DNA of 64,000 bases from Actinobacillus genomosp. 1. Its GTDB lineage: Bacteria; Pseudomonadota; Gammaproteobacteria; Enterobacterales; Pasteurellaceae. The stretch spans positions 754,501-818,500 of the forward strand of contig NZ_CP103834.1 in assembly GCF_029774175.1 (NCBI RefSeq), in the 5' to 3' direction. The notes under the pieces were generated by a model. That model made no database searches, was not told the DNA's origin, and saw only the letters and a program-made list of their open reading frames with translations. Shown here one piece after another: positions 54,193 through 62,737 of this stretch. Every line of letters starts with the position of its first letter. Within the stretch, counting starts at the first letter, position 1. Both the position numbers and the translations under genes were made by a program.

Positions 54193-54399
54193 ATGGAAAT
54201 TGGCATCGTCAAATGGTTCAATAGTGCAAAGGGATTTGGATTTATTACAAGCGATAATATTGAAGGCGATATTTTTGCCCATTTTTCTGAAATTCAAAGC
54301 GAAGGTTATCGTTCCCTTAAAGTGGGGCAAAAAGTGCAATTTGAACTCATTCGCGGTGAACGAGGTGCGTCTGCAGCAAAAATCTCATTAGTGGAATAA
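54193..54399 (+). CDS. cspD: Cold-shock-domain protein, CspD type
   Basis: A 68-residue single-stranded nucleic-acid-binding protein. RNP1 is KGFGFIT and RNP2 is DIFAHFS. GDIFAHFSEIQSEGYRSLK resembles the CspD form (DIFAHYSTIQMDGYRTLK in E. coli), while CspA-type proteins differ there. AGGAGA precedes the ATG. CspD inhibits replication initiation in stationary phase. Confidence 0.88.
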   Translation: MEIGIVKWFNSAKGFGFITSDNIEGDIFAHFSEIQSEGYRSLKVGQKVQFELIRGERGASAAKISLVE

Positions 54400-54417
54400 C
54401 TTAAAAATCCGATTTTC

Positions 54418-54463
54418 AAGCGGTCGAATTTGTTTTATTTTTTACAAATTCGACCGCTTTTTT
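54418..54463 (+). terminator. USS-pair terminator of cspD
   Basis: AAGCGGTCGAATTT (54418-54431) pairs with AAATTCGACCGCTT (54446-54459), followed by T. Confidence 0.9.
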
Positions 54464-54518
54464 ATTCTGTGCTAAAATGCCGGTATATTTAGTAACAAAT
54501 TCTTAACAGAGTTGGGCG

Positions 54519-55238
54519 ATGAAACAGATAGAAAAATTGTTTGCCAACAATCATGCTTGGGCAACACGAATGAAAGACGAGCAATCGGATTACTTTAAAC
54601 AACTTGCCGAACATCAAAAACCGACTTATCTTTGGATTGGCTGTTCGGACAGCCGTGTTCCCGCTGAAAAATTAACCGGTTTAGGGCCCGGCGAACTTTT
54701 TGTTCACCGTAATGTAGCCAATTTGGTTATCCATACCGATCTCAATTGTCTTTCCGTCGTGCAATATGCGGTAGATGTATTAGAGATCGAACATATTATT
54801 ATTTGCGGTCATACCAACTGCGGCGGTATTAAAGCCGCAATGGGAAGTGTTGAAGATTACGGACTTATTAGTAATTGGCTATTACATATTCGCGACCTTT
54901 GGTTTAAACACAGTTCTTTACTCGGTAAGCTTCCTTCCGAACAAAGAGCCAATATGCTTACTCGTCTTAATGTAGCGGAACAGGTTTACAATTTAGGACG
55001 TAGCTCGATTGTTACCGCTGCTTGGAATCGCGGTAAGAAACTTTCTTTACATGGCTGGGTTTATGATGTGAAAGACGGTTTCTTAAATGATCAAGGTGTA
55101 ATTGCGACTAGCCAAGAAACGTTAGAAATTACTTATCGTCATGCCATTGCTAAATTAGCAACTGAGATTGATGAAATGAGTGCTAATATCTCTGCTATCA
55201 AAGCCGATAGTTCATCGGGAACCAGTCATATCGATTAA
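54519..55238 (+). CDS. can: Beta-carbonic anhydrase
   Basis: A 239-residue zinc enzyme that interconverts CO2 and bicarbonate. Zinc ligands are Cys42 and Asp44 in GCSDSR, His98 and Cys101 in HTNCGG, the same numbering as E. coli Can. The short region YVV-like LWFKHSSLL follows. A terminator lies directly after. Confidence 0.97.
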   Translation: MKQIEKLFANNHAWATRMKDEQSDYFKQLAEHQKPTYLWIGCSDSRVPAEKLTGLGPGELFVHRNVANLVIHTDLNCLSVVQYAVDVLEIEHIIICGHTNCGGIKAAMGSVEDYGLISNWLLHIRDLWFKHSSLLGKLPSEQRANMLTRLNVAEQVYNLGRSSIVTAAWNRGKKLSLHGWVYDVKDGFLNDQGVIATSQETLEITYRHAIAKLATEIDEMSANISAIKADSSSGTSHID

Positions 55239-55244
55239 TACTAC

Positions 55245-55272
55245 AAAGGCGAAATGATTATTTCGCCTTTTT
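55245..55272 (+). terminator. Terminator of can
   Basis: An 11-bp stem AAAGGCGAAAT/ATTTCGCCTTT followed by T. The remaining 270 nt before ilvI are very AT-rich; I see no clear leader peptide or -35/-10 pair there. Confidence 0.88.
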
Positions 55273-55541
55273 TCTACTTATTTCGAGTATTTTTTACTAT
55301 TACCGGTAAAAAATATTTAATTCTCCACATTTTATAAAATCCCGCACAAAACGCCATTTATTTACTAAAATAGGATTTTACCTTCAAATAAAACTAAATA
55401 TTCGATATTTTTAGCATTAAATCTCGGAAAAATCTTGCATTGAATATCTTTTAAACGCTGGACAAATATTTTATTTTTTTGCAGAATCATTCCAACTATA
55501 AAGCAAACACTATATTCATTTAAAAATCGTTGGAGGATTCA

Positions 55542-57266
55542 ATGAAAAAACTTTCCGGAGCAGAAATGGTTGTTCAATCCTTGAAAGACGAAGGCGTAGA
55601 ATACGTTTTCGGCTATCCGGGCGGCTCGGTATTAGATATTTATGATGCCATTCATACGCTGGATAATATTAATCACGTACTTGTACGTCACGAACAAGCT
55701 GCGGTACATATGGCGGATGGCTACGCTCGCTCAACCGGTAAAGTCGGTTGTGTGTTAGTCACTTCCGGCCCCGGTGCAACCAATGCGATTACCGGTATTG
55801 CGACTGCTTATGCCGATTCTGTCCCACTTGTTATCTTAACCGGTCAAGTCCCTTCAAGTTTAATCGGTAGCGATGCGTTCCAAGAATGCGATATGTTAGG
55901 TATCTCTCGCCCTGTAGTTAAACACAGCTTTATGATCAAAAATCCGGAAGACATTCCTTCAACTATCAAAAAAGCCTTTTATATCGCTTCAACCGGTCGC
56001 CCCGGTCCGGTCTTGATTGATATTCCGAAAGATATGGTAAATCCGGCGAATAAATTTACCTATGAATATCCTAAAGAAGTATCGTTACGTTCATATAACC
56101 CAACCGTACAAGGTCATAAAGGTCAAATTAAAAAGGCATTAAAAGCCTTATTGGTCGCAAAAAAACCGGTGTTATATATCGGTGGCGGTGTTATTTCTGC
56201 GGAATGCTCCGCTCAATTAACCGATTTTGCGACCAAATTAAACTTACCGGTAACCAGCTCATTAATGGGCTTAGGTGCTTTCCCTGCTTCAAATAAACAA
56301 TTCTTAGGGATGCTCGGTATGCACGGTACTTATGAAGCGAATAATACAATGCACGAAAGCGATTTAATTCTCGGGATCGGCGTGCGTTTTGATGACCGTA
56401 CCACAAATAATTTGGCTAAATATTGCCCGAATGCAAAAATTATCCATATCGATATTGATCCTGCTTCTATCTCTAAAACCGTACCGGCTTATATTCCGAT
56501 TGTAGGCAGTGCAAAACACGTACTAAAAGAATTTCTCAGTTTATTGGAAGAGGAAAATCTGGCAAAAAATCAAGCGGATTTAACCGCTTGGTGGCAACAA
56601 ATTAATGAGTGGAAAGCGTATCAATGCTTAAATTTTGAAGAAAGCAAAGAGGTGATCAAACCGCAACAGGTAATCCGATTAATTCATCAAATTACCAAAG
56701 GTGAAGCTTATGTGGCTTCGGACGTCGGTCAGCACCAAATGTTTGCAGCCCTCCACTACCCGTTTGAGCAGCCCCGCCGTTGGATTAATTCGGGTGGTGC
56801 CGGCACCATGGGATTCGGTTTACCGGCTGCAATCGGTGTGAAATTCGCTCATCCGGAAGCTACCGTGGTATGTGTTACCGGTGACGGTTCAATCCAAATG
56901 AATATTCAAGAGCTTTCTACGGCAAAACAATATGGCACACCGGTTGTAATTGTGAGTTTAAATAACCGCTTCTTAGGTATGGTAAAGCAGTGGCAGGATC
57001 TGATCTATTCCGGTCGTCATTCGCAAGTGTATATGAATTCCTTACCTGATTTTGCGAAATTAGCTGAGGCTTACGGTCATGTCGGTATTACGATTGATCA
57101 CCCGAGCGAATTGGAAGAAAAACTCACCCAAGCCTTTGCCATCAAAGACAAATTAGTATTTGTCGATGTAAAAGTAGATGAAACCGAGCACGTTTACCCA
57201 ATGCAAATTCGTGGCGGTGCAATGAATGAGATGATTTTAAGCAAAACGGAGAGAACAGATGCGTAG
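55542..57266 (+). CDS. ilvI: Acetolactate synthase large subunit
   Basis: A 574-residue ThDP enzyme of valine, leucine and isoleucine synthesis. The ATG at 55542 is preceded by GGAGG. FGYPGGSVLDIYDAI near residue 23-37 and GDGSIQMNIQEL in the carboxyl half (ThDP-binding GDGS) are typical. ilvH overlaps by 8 nt. The isozyme III assignment (IlvI) rests on the separate ilvH partner. Confidence 0.94.
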   Translation: MKKLSGAEMVVQSLKDEGVEYVFGYPGGSVLDIYDAIHTLDNINHVLVRHEQAAVHMADGYARSTGKVGCVLVTSGPGATNAITGIATAYADSVPLVILTGQVPSSLIGSDAFQECDMLGISRPVVKHSFMIKNPEDIPSTIKKAFYIASTGRPGPVLIDIPKDMVNPANKFTYEYPKEVSLRSYNPTVQGHKGQIKKALKALLVAKKPVLYIGGGVISAECSAQLTDFATKLNLPVTSSLMGLGAFPASNKQFLGMLGMHGTYEANNTMHESDLILGIGVRFDDRTTNNLAKYCPNAKIIHIDIDPASISKTVPAYIPIVGSAKHVLKEFLSLLEEENLAKNQADLTAWWQQINEWKAYQCLNFEESKEVIKPQQVIRLIHQITKGEAYVASDVGQHQMFAALHYPFEQPRRWINSGGAGTMGFGLPAAIGVKFAHPEATVVCVTGDGSIQMNIQELSTAKQYGTPVVIVSLNNRFLGMVKQWQDLIYSGRHSQVYMNSLPDFAKLAEAYGHVGITIDHPSELEEKLTQAFAIKDKLVFVDVKVDETEHVYPMQIRGGAMNEMILSKTERTDA

Positions 57267-57750
57267 AACATTATCAGTATTACTCGAAAACGAAGCGGGT
57301 GCATTATCCCGTGTTGTAGGTCTTTTTTCTCAACGTGGATTTAATATCGAAAGTTTAACCGTTGCACCGACTGATGACGAAACACTTTCTCGTATGACGA
57401 TTGTTGCTCAAGGAGATGAAAACGTGCTTGAGCAAATCGAAAAGCAATTACATAAGTTGATCGATGTGTTTAAAGTCTCGAATCTAAGCCCTACCGAGCA
57501 TATTGAACGTGAAGTATTATTGTTGAAAGTACGCGCGACAGGTTCATCTCGAGATGAATTAAAACGTATGGTTGATATTTTCCGAGGACAAATCGTGGAT
57601 ATTACGCCGAAGCTCTATACCGTTCAATTAGCGGGAACCAGTGAAAAACTGAATGCGTTTATTGAAGCGGTTAAACAAGAAACAACGATAGTCGAAATCG
57701 TACGTTCCGGTGTTATCAGCCTCTCTCGCGGCGATAAAAACTGTTTATAA
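57259..57750 (+). CDS. ilvH: Acetolactate synthase small (regulatory) subunit
   Basis: A 163-residue subunit with an ACT domain (LSVLLENEAGALSRVVGLFSQRGFNIESLTV), which binds valine for feedback inhibition of IlvI. It overlaps ilvI by 8 nt. Length equals E. coli IlvH. Confidence 0.97.
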   Translation: MRRTLSVLLENEAGALSRVVGLFSQRGFNIESLTVAPTDDETLSRMTIVAQGDENVLEQIEKQLHKLIDVFKVSNLSPTEHIEREVLLLKVRATGSSRDELKRMVDIFRGQIVDITPKLYTVQLAGTSEKLNAFIEAVKQETTIVEIVRSGVISLSRGDKNCL

Positions 57751-57757
57751 CTTCTGA

Positions 57758-57785
57758 CAAGGCGAACTATAGTGTCGCCTTTTTT
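57758..57785 (+). terminator. Terminator of ilvIH
   Basis: AAGGCGA (57758-57764) pairs with TCGCCTT (57774-57780) and is followed by TTTTT. Confidence 0.85.
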
Positions 57786-57836
57786 ATTGCTATGCAAGCG
57801 GTTAAATTTGCCGAAACTTTTACAACTGTTACGAAG

Positions 57837-57962
57837 AAAAAAATAGCTAGCCCTTGCGGACTAGCCATTTTAACCTAACGAATTTACTTTTACCCTAATT
57901 GCTTTATAACTTCAGATGACGATAAAGTTATTTAGCAGTGTTACATTACCCTAAAATGTAAC
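57837..57962 (-). ncRNA. Predicted Fur-regulated small RNA
   Basis: No ORF fits this convergent gap, yet the minus strand holds a full transcription unit. From the predicted start near 57962 the RNA opens with a hairpin GTTACATT/AATGTAAC. It runs about 75 nt of unstructured AT-rich sequence. It ends in GCTAGTCC-GCAA-GGGCTAGC (57864-57846, one U-G pair, GNRA loop) with a run of seven U at 57843-57837. Length is about 126 nt. Its promoter carries a Fur box. The layout is that of RyhB or Haemophilus HrrF, which repress iron-using genes; no sequence match is claimed. Confidence 0.7.
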
Positions 57963-57969
57963 GAGGACT

Positions 57970-58013
57970 ATTTTAAGTAAGTTTATCATTAATGTCAATA
58001 AGAATTATTCTCA
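57970..58013 (-). promoter_or_regulatory. Promoter with overlapping Fur box for the small RNA
   Basis: TTGACA (57998-57993), a 17-nt spacer and TAAAAT (57975-57970) form a near-consensus promoter on the minus strand. TGAGAATAATTCTTA (58013-57999) fits the 7-1-7 Fur pattern TGATAAT-N-ATTATCA at 12 of 15 positions and contains the perfect palindrome AGAATAATTCT. The site abuts the -35, a repressing position. Confidence 0.7.
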
Positions 58014-58026
58014 AATAGATAAATTT

Positions 58027-59376
58027 TTATTCACCGGAAATTTTCATCTTATCTAATAAAATCGAACCGGTTTGAATATTAGATCGATACTCAATATCAT
58101 CGGCAACTGCGACTAAGTTTTTATACATTTCTTGTAACTGACCGGCAATGGTAATTTCCGCCACCGGATACTGAATCTCGCCGTTTTCAACCCAGAAACC
58201 TGCCGCACCACGAGAATATTCACCGGTTACCGCATTAATCGCTGAGCCTAAAAATTCAGTCACCAATAAACCGGTTCCCATCTCTTTTACAAGCGTATCT
58301 AAGCCGCCTGTTCGGTTCGGTTTGACTAACCAGTTATGAATACCGCCTGCATGTCCGGTCGTTTTTAAGCCCATCTTACGTGCCGAATAGCTGGTCATCA
58401 GATAAGTTTGCAATACACCATCAGTAATAATTTCTCTATCCTGCGTGATAACTCCTTCACTATCGAAAGCGGATGAAGCTAACTGACGTAATAAATGAGG
58501 ACGCTCAGAGATAGCAAACCAACTTGGTAAAATTTGTGTACCTAACTTATCTAATAAGAAACTCGATTTACGATATAAAGCTCCACCGCTAATAGCACCG
58601 GCCAAATGCCCAATTAAGCCGGTTGCCACATCATTATAAAAAATTACCGGTACTTCACAAGTTTTGATCTTTTGCGGATTTAAGCGATCAACAGCTTTAA
58701 ACACCGCCTGACGGCCGACCCATTCCGGTAATTGTAACTTATCGAATTCACGTGAAATCGTATATTCATAATCACGTTCCAGCTGATCTTCATAGGCAGA
58801 AATTACACTACAAGAAATCGAATAACGGCTTGAAAGATAGCTTTGTAGCATACCGTGCGTGTTGCCATATACGCGTACACCGCTATGAGAATTAAAAGTT
58901 GCGCCTTCGCTATTTACAATCCTCTCATCCGTATTTAACGCATAGTGTTCCGTTTCTAAGGCTAATTCAACCGCTTGCTCTACCGAAATATCCGCTTGGT
59001 GATAAAGTTCTAAATCTGGCGCATCAAATGCAATCATCTCTTTATCGGCTAAACCGGCACACTCATCTTCCGAGGTATATTTAGCAATCGCTAATGCTGA
59101 TTCGACCGCACGTTGAATAGATTGCGGTTGTAAATCCGAGGTTGAGGCATTGCCCTTACGTTTTCCGACATATACCGAAATGCCGAGTGAGCCGTCATTA
59201 TTAAATTCGATATTTTCCGTTTGCTCTAGACGGGTTGAAACCGATAATCCGGCAACTTTTGTAACGCCGACTTCCGCTTCTGCCCCTGATTTTTTTGCAA
59301 CATTAAGCGCAAATTCCACCGCTTGACGGAGTTCCTGTTCTTGTTTTTGGAGATCTTGTTTTGTTGTTAATGACAT
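58027..59376 (-). CDS. pmbA: TldE/PmbA metalloprotease subunit
   Basis: A 449-residue TldD/PmbA-family protein that works with TldD in peptide maturation or degradation. It contains the conserved GIHNWLV region and the GAAGFWVENGEIQYPV segment of the family, close to E. coli PmbA (450). The zinc-ligating HExxxH of TldD is absent, as normal for the PmbA/TldE partner. It is divergent from darP, as in E. coli (yjgA-pmbA). Confidence 0.95.
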   Translation of the reverse strand: MSLTTKQDLQKQEQELRQAVEFALNVAKKSGAEAEVGVTKVAGLSVSTRLEQTENIEFNNDGSLGISVYVGKRKGNASTSDLQPQSIQRAVESALAIAKYTSEDECAGLADKEMIAFDAPDLELYHQADISVEQAVELALETEHYALNTDERIVNSEGATFNSHSGVRVYGNTHGMLQSYLSSRYSISCSVISAYEDQLERDYEYTISREFDKLQLPEWVGRQAVFKAVDRLNPQKIKTCEVPVIFYNDVATGLIGHLAGAISGGALYRKSSFLLDKLGTQILPSWFAISERPHLLRQLASSAFDSEGVITQDREIITDGVLQTYLMTSYSARKMGLKTTGHAGGIHNWLVKPNRTGGLDTLVKEMGTGLLVTEFLGSAINAVTGEYSRGAAGFWVENGEIQYPVAEITIAGQLQEMYKNLVAVADDIEYRSNIQTGSILLDKMKISGE

Positions 59377-59483
59377 GATTTGTTAAATTAAAATGGATAA
59401 TTGAAAATGGCTAAATACGATACGTATATTCTACCTTAAATTTCTGTTAGAATATGCCATTTTTTACGATTGAAGGAATAACA

Positions 59484-60014
59484 ATGGCTAAAAAACGTAG
59501 CAAAAATGAGATTGATTGGACGGATGAGGAAGAAGAAATCATCTGGGTAAGTAAGAGTGAAATTAAACGAGATTCTGAACATCTAAAAAAACTTGGAGCG
59601 GAACTAATCGAATTGACCCCACAAAATCTTGAGAAAATTCCACTTGATGACGATTTAAAAGACGCTATTCGCCAAGCACAAGGGTTCAAATTAGAGGCTC
59701 GCCGTCGCCAAATTCAATTTATCGGTAAATTATTACGTAACCGAGATCCGGAACCGATCCAAGAAGCGTTAGATAAAGTGAAAAATCGCCATAATCAACA
59801 GCAGGCGTTATTGCATAAGCTGGAATTAGTACGTGACCAGTTGGTAAATATGGGTGATTCATCTTTAGAACACTTATTAACCGAATATCCGCAGTTAGAT
59901 CGCCAACATTTACGTAATCTGATTCGCGGCGCACAGAAAGAACGTGAGGCGAATAAGCCGCCTAAAAATTATCGTGAGATTTTTCAATATTTAAAAACCG
60001 AAATTGCAGAATAA
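59484..60014 (+). CDS. darP: Ribosome-associated DUF615 protein (DarP/YjgA)
   Basis: A 176-residue basic helical protein of the DUF615 family, a late 50S assembly factor in E. coli (YjgA). I choose the ATG at 59484, with AAGGA upstream. IQFIGKLLRNRDPEPIQ is a family landmark. The divergent pmbA neighbour is conserved in E. coli and supports the call. Confidence 0.92.
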   Translation: MAKKRSKNEIDWTDEEEEIIWVSKSEIKRDSEHLKKLGAELIELTPQNLEKIPLDDDLKDAIRQAQGFKLEARRRQIQFIGKLLRNRDPEPIQEALDKVKNRHNQQQALLHKLELVRDQLVNMGDSSLEHLLTEYPQLDRQHLRNLIRGAQKEREANKPPKNYREIFQYLKTEIAE

Positions 60015-60057
60015 TGCGCAATTTTAACCGCTTATTTTTTATTTAACCGGAGTGATT

Positions 60058-60429
60058 ATGGAGTTTTTCCCTCAATTAGGGTTAGGTCATGTAGGTTTTG
60101 CTTACATCAGCCTAATATTATTACTTACCCGTGGCGTATTAGCCTCAAAAATGGTGGACTGGCGTCAATATAAAGTTTTACGTATTGCGCCGCATATTGT
60201 TGATACGCTGTTACTTGTTTCAGGTATCGCCCTATTAGCTATTTTACTTTCAAACGGGATCTATACGTTAAATGAAATGCAATGGCTTCTTCCTAAAATG
60301 GCATTTTTGGTGCTTTATATCGTATTTAGCGTCAAAGCATTCAAAAAGTCACAGCCTTTCTCTCTCAAAAACTTTATCTTAGCTGTGGTAAGCTTTATGC
60401 TAACCATGTTAGTAGCAACTTTACGCTAA
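60058..60429 (+). CDS. SirB/YchQ-family membrane protein
   Basis: A 123-residue integral membrane protein with four hydrophobic helices and the SirB motif RIAPHIVDTLLLVSGIAL. The ATG at 60058 has GGAG 5 nt upstream; the longer frame would start at a GTG. Role is unknown. Confidence 0.88.
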   Translation: MEFFPQLGLGHVGFAYISLILLLTRGVLASKMVDWRQYKVLRIAPHIVDTLLLVSGIALLAILLSNGIYTLNEMQWLLPKMAFLVLYIVFSVKAFKKSQPFSLKNFILAVVSFMLTMLVATLR

Positions 60430-60435
60430 TCTTAT

Positions 60436-60482
60436 AAGCGGTCAAAATTTGCAATTTTTTTGCAAAATTAGACCGCTTTTTT
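60436..60482 (+). terminator. USS-pair terminator
   Basis: AAGCGGTC (60436-60443) pairs with GACCGCTT (60471-60478), enclosing TTTTGCAA-like arms, then T. Confidence 0.85.
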
Positions 60483-60490
60483 AGTTACTT

Positions 60491-61063
60491 ATGAAACGAC
60501 GAATTATTATCGGCATTAGTGGTGCAAGCGGCTTTCAATATGGCTATAAGGCACTGGAATTACTCAAATCAGTTGATGTAGAAACCCATTTAGTGCTAAC
60601 TAAAGGGGCGGAAATGACACGTTCGTTGGAAACCGATATTGAGCGAGAACAACTACTGGATTTAGCTTCACAGGTACATTCCATTCATAATGTCAGTGCA
60701 AGTATTGCCAGCGGTTCTTTTAAAACCCTCGGTATGTTGGTCGCCCCCTGCTCAATTCGCACGCTTTCAGCAATTGCGCTTGGTTTTAGCGATAATCTTT
60801 TAACTCGAGCGGCAGATGTCGTATTAAAAGAACGCCGTAAATTGGTGCTAATGGTACGAGAAACCCCATTTAACTTAGCCCATATTGATAATATGCGCCG
60901 AGTCACAGAAATGGGCGGCATTATTTTTCCACCGGTACCTGCATTTTATCAAAATCCAACAACGATAGATGAAATAGTCACGCATAGTGTTTCTAAAGCG
61001 TTGGATCTATTTGATTTCGATTTTCCAATGCCTCGTTGGGGCGAACTAAATAATAAGGAGTAA
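60491..61063 (+). CDS. ubiX: Flavin prenyltransferase UbiX
   Basis: A 190-residue flavoprotein that makes prenylated FMN for the decarboxylase UbiD in ubiquinone synthesis. IGISGASGFQYG is the FMN-binding start. VAPCSIRTLSAIALG and MRRVTEMGGIIFPPVPAFY are conserved. Length equals E. coli UbiX (189). It is followed after 2 nt by the DUF554 gene. Confidence 0.95.
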   Translation: MKRRIIIGISGASGFQYGYKALELLKSVDVETHLVLTKGAEMTRSLETDIEREQLLDLASQVHSIHNVSASIASGSFKTLGMLVAPCSIRTLSAIALGFSDNLLTRAADVVLKERRKLVLMVRETPFNLAHIDNMRRVTEMGGIIFPPVPAFYQNPTTIDEIVTHSVSKALDLFDFDFPMPRWGELNNKE

Positions 61064-61065
61064 AA

Positions 61066-61779
61066 ATGCTTGTAGGCCCTTATGTCAATGGTGCCGCCGT
61101 ATTAATCGGCGGGCTGATCGGCGCATTTTTAGGCTCAAAATTACCCGAACGGGTAAAAAGTAATTTACCGCCGTTATTTGGTCTTTGCTCGATGGGATTA
61201 GGCATTATGTTGATTATCGGTGCAAAAAATATGTCTGCCGTGGTATTAGCATTAATTGTCGGTACTATTATCGGCGAATTAATTTATTTAGAGAAAGGCA
61301 TTGGAAATTTAGCCGGTAAAATGCGGAGTACGGTGGATAAAATTTTCCCACCATCCGGTGTTTCACACCAAGAATTCTTAAATCAATTTGTGGCGATTTT
61401 AATTTTGTTCTGTGCCAGCGGTATGGGCGTATTCGGCTCAATGAAAGAAGGCATGACTGGAGACCCTTCCGTATTGTTTATTAAAGCGATTTTAGATTTC
61501 TTCACTGCCGGCATTTTTGCCGCTACTCTGGGCTATGCGGTTTCCAGTATCGCTTTGCCGTTAATCCTTGTGCAAGTCAGTTTAGCGTTATTAGCCAGTT
61601 TGATTATGCCGCTCACTACACCAAATATGCTCTCCGACTTCTCAACTGCCGGCGGCTTTATTATGCTCGCAACCGGTTTACGTATTTGTGGTATTAAACA
61701 TTTTGCCGTGGCCAATATGCTGCCGGCACTGATTTTAGTGATGCCGTTCTCTTATCTTTGGCAAATGTTTATAGCTTAA
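61066..61779 (+). CDS. DUF554 membrane protein
   Basis: A 237-residue protein with about six hydrophobic segments, the YqgA/DUF554 pattern (GPYVNGAAVLIGGLIGAFLG at the start; LFCASGMGVFGSMKEGM mid-protein). A transporter function is suspected but unproven. It is probably co-transcribed with ubiX. Confidence 0.85.
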   Translation: MLVGPYVNGAAVLIGGLIGAFLGSKLPERVKSNLPPLFGLCSMGLGIMLIIGAKNMSAVVLALIVGTIIGELIYLEKGIGNLAGKMRSTVDKIFPPSGVSHQEFLNQFVAILILFCASGMGVFGSMKEGMTGDPSVLFIKAILDFFTAGIFAATLGYAVSSIALPLILVQVSLALLASLIMPLTTPNMLSDFSTAGGFIMLATGLRICGIKHFAVANMLPALILVMPFSYLWQMFIA

Positions 61780-61786
61780 TAGACGC

Positions 61787-61813
61787 AATATCCCACTATT
61801 CCGGCGGGATATT
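61787..61813 (+). terminator. Weak hairpin after the DUF554 gene
   Basis: AATATCCC (61787-61794) pairs with GGGATATT (61806-61813); no T run follows, so termination would be weak. Confidence 0.35.
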
Positions 61814-61825
61814 CTAAAAGAATAT

Positions 61826-62266
61826 ATGATGCAGAAACTTCCCTCCCATATCAGCCGCTTTATCCACCAAAATCATGTCGTGAGTTTTGCTACCTATGGT
61901 AAACATGACTTTTGGGCGACAAACTGTTTTTATGCTTTCGATAGCGAACAAGTTCGCTTAATCATCCTTACCGATAAAAACACTCGCCACGGTCTGTTGA
62001 TGCAAGAAAACTCACATATTGTAGGCACAATTGCCGCTCAAGTTGAAACGCTTACCGACATTGAAGGTGTTCAATTCTCAGCGCATTGTACCTGTTTGAT
62101 TGATTCAACAGCTCGCCAAGAGGCTTTAGATTGCTATTATACTCGCCATCCAATCGCCCGCTTAAAACCGAGTGATGTATGGGAAATTCGCTTTGATATA
62201 GTCAAGCACACGGGAAATAAATTGGTTTTCGCAAAGAAAACCATTTGGGAAAGAGAAGAAGTCTAG
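61826..62266 (+). CDS. yhbP: UPF0306/YhbP-type flavin-like protein
   Basis: A 146-residue member of the pyridoxamine-phosphate-oxidase-like (YhbP/UPF0306) superfamily, with the pattern ISRFIHQNHVVSFAT and ATNCFYAFD. Cofactor and substrate are unknown. The start (61826) has a poor ribosome site; the second Met at 61829 is equivalent. Confidence 0.82.
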   Translation: MMQKLPSHISRFIHQNHVVSFATYGKHDFWATNCFYAFDSEQVRLIILTDKNTRHGLLMQENSHIVGTIAAQVETLTDIEGVQFSAHCTCLIDSTARQEALDCYYTRHPIARLKPSDVWEIRFDIVKHTGNKLVFAKKTIWEREEV

Positions 62267-62278
62267 TTTTCTAAGAAA

Positions 62279-62336
62279 ACAAGCGGTTAAATTTGGCTAA
62301 AATTTTGCAAAAAATTAGTGAAATTTAACCGCTTGT
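62279..62336. terminator. USS-pair terminator, bidirectional
   Basis: ACAAGCGGTTAAATTT (62279-62294) and AAATTTAACCGCTTGT (62321-62336) form a 16-bp stem between convergent yhbP and yciH genes. Confidence 0.9.
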
Positions 62337-62346
62337 ATAACGATGA

Positions 62347-62658
62347 TTAACCACCGGCAAGTTTTACTTTAAAGCCTTTTTGTTCCAAAATTTGTTTCAG
62401 TAAATCTCGATTATCGCCTTGAATCTCAATCAATCCGTCTTTTACTGAACCGCCAACACCACTACGTTTTTTCAGTTCTGCTGCTAATAATTTGAGTTCA
62501 ACATCATCCAAATCCAATCCGCTGATTACGCAAACACCTTTGCCTTTTCTACCGCTGGTTTGGCGTTGAATACGCACAATACCATCGCCTTTTGGGCGTT
62601 CCGTCTTTACCTTCTCAGGCACAATGCGCCCGCTTTCTGTTGAATATACTAATGTCAT
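62347..62658 (-). CDS. yciH: SUI1/eIF1-family translation factor
   Basis: A 103-residue protein with the SUI1 fold (RKGKGVCVISGLDLD and RSGVGGSVKDGLIEIQGD), related to eukaryotic eIF1. I use the ATG at 62658, with AGGA 8 nt upstream; the longer frame from 62718 runs back through a terminator. Order lapB-pyrF-yciH matches E. coli. Confidence 0.93.
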   Translation of the reverse strand: MTLVYSTESGRIVPEKVKTERPKGDGIVRIQRQTSGRKGKGVCVISGLDLDDVELKLLAAELKKRSGVGGSVKDGLIEIQGDNRDLLKQILEQKGFKVKLAGG

Positions 62659-62696
62659 CTGATAAATCCTAAAATTTAACCGCTTGCTTAAAATAC

Positions 62697-62723
62697 AAAA
62701 GGTGGACATATAGCCCACCTTTT
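62697..62723 (-). terminator. Terminator of pyrF
   Basis: AAAAGGTGG (62697-62705) pairs with CCACCTTTT (62715-62723) downstream of pyrF on its strand, ending in T. Confidence 0.8.
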
Positions 62724-62737
62724 CAATCCATTATTAA

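Noticed and set aside
54143..54391. Plus-strand 82-codon ORF overlapping cspD
   Set aside because: Frame-shifted shadow of cspD, which has the clear RNP motifs and ribosome site.
55273..55541. Possible leader peptide and attenuator before ilvI
   Set aside because: No ORF rich in Ile, Leu or Val codons and no competing hairpins; AT-rich region only.
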